Source: Methanomicrobiales archaeon
GTDB taxonomy: Archaea > Halobacteriota > Methanomicrobia > Methanomicrobiales > JACTUA01
NCBI GenBank assembly: GCA_028678815.1
Contig: JAJRCS010000165.1
Coordinates: 1 to 7,120 of the forward strand
Direction: 5' to 3'
Length of the DNA: 7,120 nucleotides
This document shows positions 5,565-7,120 of this stretch, one piece after another. The first letter of the stretch is position 1; every line of letters starts with the position of its first letter. Both the position numbers and the translations under genes were made by a program. The notes below the pieces were generated by a model. That model saw nothing but the letters and a program-made list of their open reading frames with translations, was not told where the DNA came from and ran no database searches.

Positions 5565-6680
5565 ATGGATGCCCTGTACGAGCTCACGGTGATCATCCCC
5601 ACCTACCGGGAAGGGGAGAACATCGGGGCCATGATCCAGGCCGTCCACGAGGTCCTCGCCCGGTCGGGCATCCGGGGCGAGATCCTCGTGGTGGACGACT
5701 CCTCGCCTGACAACACCATCCCCGCGGTCCGGGCGCTGGAGGCCGACTTCCCGGACCTCCGGCTCGTGGTCCGGACATCGGATCCCGGGCTCTCCCAGTC
5801 GGTGGTGGAGGGCTTCTCCCTCGCCCGGTCACCGGTCATCCTCGTGATGGACGCCGACTTCTCCCACCCGGTCGGGCTCGTCCCCCGGTTCCTCGGGGAG
5901 ATCCGCGCAGGGGCGGATATCGCCATCGGCTCCCGGTACACGGAGGGCGGGGGGACCGAGAACTGGCCCCTCGGCCGGCGGGTCATCTCGTGGGGGGCGA
6001 CCCTCCTCGGCCGGCTCCTCTTCCCCGAGGTGACGGACCCGGTGAGCGGGTTCTTCGCGGTGAAGCGGGAGGTGGTCGAGGGGGCACCCCTCCGGCCGCG
6101 GGGCTACAAGATCCTCATGGAGGTCCTCGGGAAGGGCACCTGGAGGAAGGCCGTGGAGATCCCCTTCGTCTTCCGGGACCGGAAGGCGGGTGCGAGCAAG
6201 CTCCGGGGCGCAACCATCCTCGATTACATCGGGCAGGTCTGGGACATCTCCCTCTTTGCCATCTCCCGGCGGAGGGGGGCTGCCTGGGAGGAGTTCGGGA
6301 AGGCCCTCCGGTTTGCCATCGTGGGCTGCACGGGGATCCTGGTGAACATGGGCCTGCTCTGGCTCCTCACGGAGGGTGCAGGCATCTACTACCTCCTCTC
6401 GAGCATCATCGCCATCGAGGCCTCCATCATCAACAACTTCGTCTGGAACGACCGGTGGACCTTCGGGGGGGATCCCGCCCACCAGGCGAAGCCCTTCGCG
6501 CACCGGATCGCCCTGTTCCATGCCGTATCCATCGGGGGGGCTGTCATCAACTGGCTGGTCCTCTTCGCCCTCACGGAGTTCGGGGGTATCTACTACCTGC
6601 TCTCCAACATGGCCGGGATCCTCGCCGGTTTCATCTGGAACTATCTGATGAACCGGAACCTGACCTGGAGGAAGGGATAG
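5565..6680 (+). CDS. Dolichol-phosphate mannose synthase-like GT2 fused to GtrA-type membrane domain
   Basis: Predicted to transfer a sugar, probably mannose from GDP-mannose, to a polyprenyl (dolichyl) phosphate on the cytoplasmic face. With ATG 5565 the protein has 371 residues. Residues 6-230 form a GT-A fold: TVIIPTYREGENI (8-20), VVDDSSPDNT (42-51), the metal-binding DADFSHP (96-102) and GSRYTEGG (122-129), all in the DPM1-like pattern. Residues 249-368 carry four membrane spans of the GtrA/DPMS-type, with FVWNDRWTF (292-300) and YLMNRNLTW (360-368). The GT2-plus-GtrA arrangement is known from archaeal DPM synthases. GTG at 5562 or ATG 5508 are possible starts, but ATG 5508 would overlap the preceding gene and add a low-complexity Ser-rich stretch. 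A GGGTG lies before the start. Sugar identity is inferred. Confidence 0.9.
   Translation: MDALYELTVIIPTYREGENIGAMIQAVHEVLARSGIRGEILVVDDSSPDNTIPAVRALEADFPDLRLVVRTSDPGLSQSVVEGFSLARSPVILVMDADFSHPVGLVPRFLGEIRAGADIAIGSRYTEGGGTENWPLGRRVISWGATLLGRLLFPEVTDPVSGFFAVKREVVEGAPLRPRGYKILMEVLGKGTWRKAVEIPFVFRDRKAGASKLRGATILDYIGQVWDISLFAISRRRGAAWEEFGKALRFAIVGCTGILVNMGLLWLLTEGAGIYYLLSSIIAIEASIINNFVWNDRWTFGGDPAHQAKPFAHRIALFHAVSIGGAVINWLVLFALTEFGGIYYLLSNMAGILAGFIWNYLMNRNLTWRKG
6309..6668 (+). repeat. Two-fold internal repeat encoding the GtrA-type domain
   Basis: Residues 249-300 and 317-368 of the GT2-GtrA protein (DNA 6309-6464 and 6513-6668, offset 204 bases) align without gaps, with 21 of 52 identical by hand count. 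The clearest shared block is LTE-x-x-GIYYLLS; the DNA shares ATCTACTACCT in both copies. Each copy encodes one pair of membrane helices ending in an Asn-rich N-x-x-(W/L)-T-aromatic motif. Confidence 0.75.
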
Positions 6681-6690
6681 CTCCCGGGAC

Positions 6691-6706
6691 CGGAACGCAT
6701 AAATGG
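6691..6706 (+). promoter_or_regulatory. Candidate promoter for gmd
   Basis: CGGAACGCATAAATGG resembles an archaeal BRE (GGAACG) plus TATA element (CATAAAT). Transcription would start near 6725-6728, leaving a leader of about 90 nt before gmd, long for an archaeal gene. It begins 10 bases after the stop of the GT2-GtrA gene, so gmd may be transcribed independently as well as by read-through. Confidence 0.5.
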
Positions 6707-6724
6707 GGACAAAGGAAGAGGATA

Positions 6725-6757
6725 ATGAGGGAACGGGGGTTGGTTTCACGCCTGTAG
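6725..6757 (+). other. Mini-ORF 1 in the gmd leader (10 codons)
   Basis: ATG at 6725 opens a frame encoding MRERGLVSRL and stops at TAG 6755-6757. AGGAAGAGG lies just upstream, and the ATG is close to the transcript start predicted from the 6698-6706 TATA-like element, so it could be translated from a leaderless end. It is too short to recognise, and may be chance. It is listed because it sits in tandem with a second mini-ORF in a long leader. Confidence 0.25.
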
Positions 6758-6783
6758 CCATGCAGGGAAGGGAGACGGGGGCG

Positions 6784-6798
6784 GTCCCTTCGCGGGAC
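6784..6798 (+). promoter_or_regulatory. Short hairpin before the gmd ribosome-binding site
   Basis: GTCCC (6784-6788) and GGGAC (6794-6798) form a five-pair stem around a TTCGC loop. It ends eight bases before the GGGAGG of gmd. The stem is short and could be chance in GC-rich DNA, but its position between mini-ORF 2 and the gmd ribosome-binding site is suggestive. Confidence 0.3.
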
Positions 6799-6805
6799 GG
6801 AGAGC

Positions 6806-6811
6806 GGGAGG
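6806..6811 (+). promoter_or_regulatory. Shine-Dalgarno of gmd
   Basis: GGGAGG lies seven bases before the ATG at 6819. It is the best-formed ribosome-binding site in the window. The frame has no other start codon between this ATG and stops at 6723-6728, so the start is well fixed. Confidence 0.75.
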
Positions 6812-6818
6812 CCTTCTC

Positions 6819-7120
6819 ATGAAGCGGGCCCTCATCACGGGGATCACGGGGCAGGACGGGGCGTACCTGGCCCGGTTCCTCCTGGACAGGGGGTACAGGG
6901 TCTACGGGATGTACCGGAGGCTCTCCACCCCCAACTTCTGGCGCCTCCAGCACCTGGACGTCTTCGACCGGGTGAAGCTCATCCCCGCCGATCTCGTGGA
7001 CGCCGGGTCCATCATCGAGGCCCTCCGGACCTCCCGGCCGGACGAGGTCTACCACCTGGCCGCCCAGTCCTTCGTCGGGGCCTCCTTCGAGGAGCCCATC
7101 TCGACGGGCGAGATGACCGG
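6819..7120 (+). CDS. gmd: GDP-mannose 4,6-dehydratase (partial, C-terminus beyond right edge)
   Basis: NAD(P)-dependent short-chain dehydrogenase/reductase that converts GDP-mannose to GDP-4-keto-6-deoxymannose, precursor of GDP-fucose, GDP-rhamnose or GDP-perosamine for surface glycans. One hundred codons are visible of a family that is usually about 320-350 residues. The nucleotide-binding motif is GITGQDGAYL (8-17), followed by GMYRRLS (30-36), ADLVD (57-61), and HLAAQSFVGASF (79-90), a pattern specific to Gmd among the sugar-nucleotide epimerases and dehydratases. The catalytic Ser/Thr and YxxxK residues would lie beyond the edge. It follows two glycosyltransferase genes, consistent with a glycan cluster continuing to the right, where a GDP-fucose synthase, reductase or aminotransferase gene would reveal the final sugar. 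Confidence 0.93.
   Translation, partial: MKRALITGITGQDGAYLARFLLDRGYRVYGMYRRLSTPNFWRLQHLDVFDRVKLIPADLVDAGSIIEALRTSRPDEVYHLAAQSFVGASFEEPISTGEMT

Larger units (their letters stand above)
6760..6822 (+). other. Mini-ORF 2, overlapping the gmd start by ATGA (20 codons)
   Basis: ATG at 6760, two bases after the first mini-ORF stops, opens 20 codons of a polar peptide beginning MQGRETGAVPSRDG. Its TGA (6820-6822) overlaps the gmd ATG (6819-6821) as ATGA, the classic layout for translational coupling. There is no clear Shine-Dalgarno before its ATG. I infer a possible leader ORF; chance is the main alternative. Confidence 0.3.

Noticed and set aside
3362..5602. A 746-codon open frame on the minus strand, very rich in Glu, Gly and Pro
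   Set aside because: It runs antisense to the unknown gene, the 3920-4015 intergenic region and the whole GT39-like gene. Its composition is what strong C-ending codon preference on the plus strand produces on the opposite strand, and it has no recognisable domain.
6682..6689. Palindrome TCCCGGGA after the GT2-GtrA stop as a terminator or operator
   Set aside because: Eight bases with no loop or T tract, and such palindromes are frequent in DNA this GC-rich.
5829..7055. A 408-codon open frame on the minus strand
   Set aside because: It spans the GT2-GtrA gene, an intergenic region and the start of gmd in antisense. Both sense genes have clear family motifs, and this frame has only acidic low-complexity sequence.
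1..7120. tRNA, rRNA, CRISPR array, transposon ends or prophage genes
   Set aside because: No cloverleaf-like sequence, regularly spaced repeats, terminal inverted repeats or transposase/integrase motifs were seen on either strand; intergenic gaps are all shorter than about 140 bases.

Overview
The window looks like the chromosome of a GC-rich methanogenic euryarchaeon, most likely of the order Methanomicrobiales. That placement is my inference from archaeal gene content (PCNA clamp, archaeal primase large subunit, archaeal-type RlmE and MoaA), archaeal TATA/BRE-like promoters, leaderless or very short leaders, and a very strong preference for C- or G-ending codons (CTC, ATC, CGG, GAG). Coding density is high and no RNA gene, CRISPR array, insertion sequence or phage gene is visible.

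Layout. Positions 1-1746, minus strand: a two-gene replication operon, pcn (sliding clamp) followed by priL (primase large subunit, cut by the left edge), joined by a TGATG stop/start overlap. Positions 1747-1857: an AT-rich divergent intergenic region with TATA elements and, toward rlmE, a strong leader hairpin. Positions 1858-3332, plus strand: rlmE (23S rRNA 2'-O-methyltransferase) overlapping moaA (radical SAM GTP 3',8-cyclase of molybdopterin/tungstopterin synthesis). Positions 3333-3391: a C10 homopolymer and a promoter. Positions 3392-3919: a 175-residue, cysteine-free protein that I do not recognise, probably translated from a leaderless mRNA. Positions 3921-3956: a strong GC hairpin, a possible terminator or mRNA end.

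Positions 4016-7120, plus strand: a surface-glycan or lipid-linked-sugar block. It holds a GT-C membrane glycosyltransferase (GT39/PMT_2-like), then, 16 nt later, a dolichol-phosphate-mannose-synthase-like GT2 enzyme fused to a GtrA-type membrane domain. After its own promoter comes gmd (GDP-mannose 4,6-dehydratase, cut by the right edge). A coherent reading is that the GT2-GtrA protein makes a polyprenyl-phosphate-linked sugar, the GT39-like protein uses it as donor on the outer face, and Gmd feeds GDP-deoxyhexose to the same or a neighbouring glycan pathway.

Nothing here is clearly a new multi-gene system. The items most worth a second look are the unrecognised leaderless protein, the gmd leader with two tandem mini-ORFs (the second in an ATGA overlap with gmd), the clear two-fold internal repeat in the GtrA domain, and the divergent pcn/rlmE control region.
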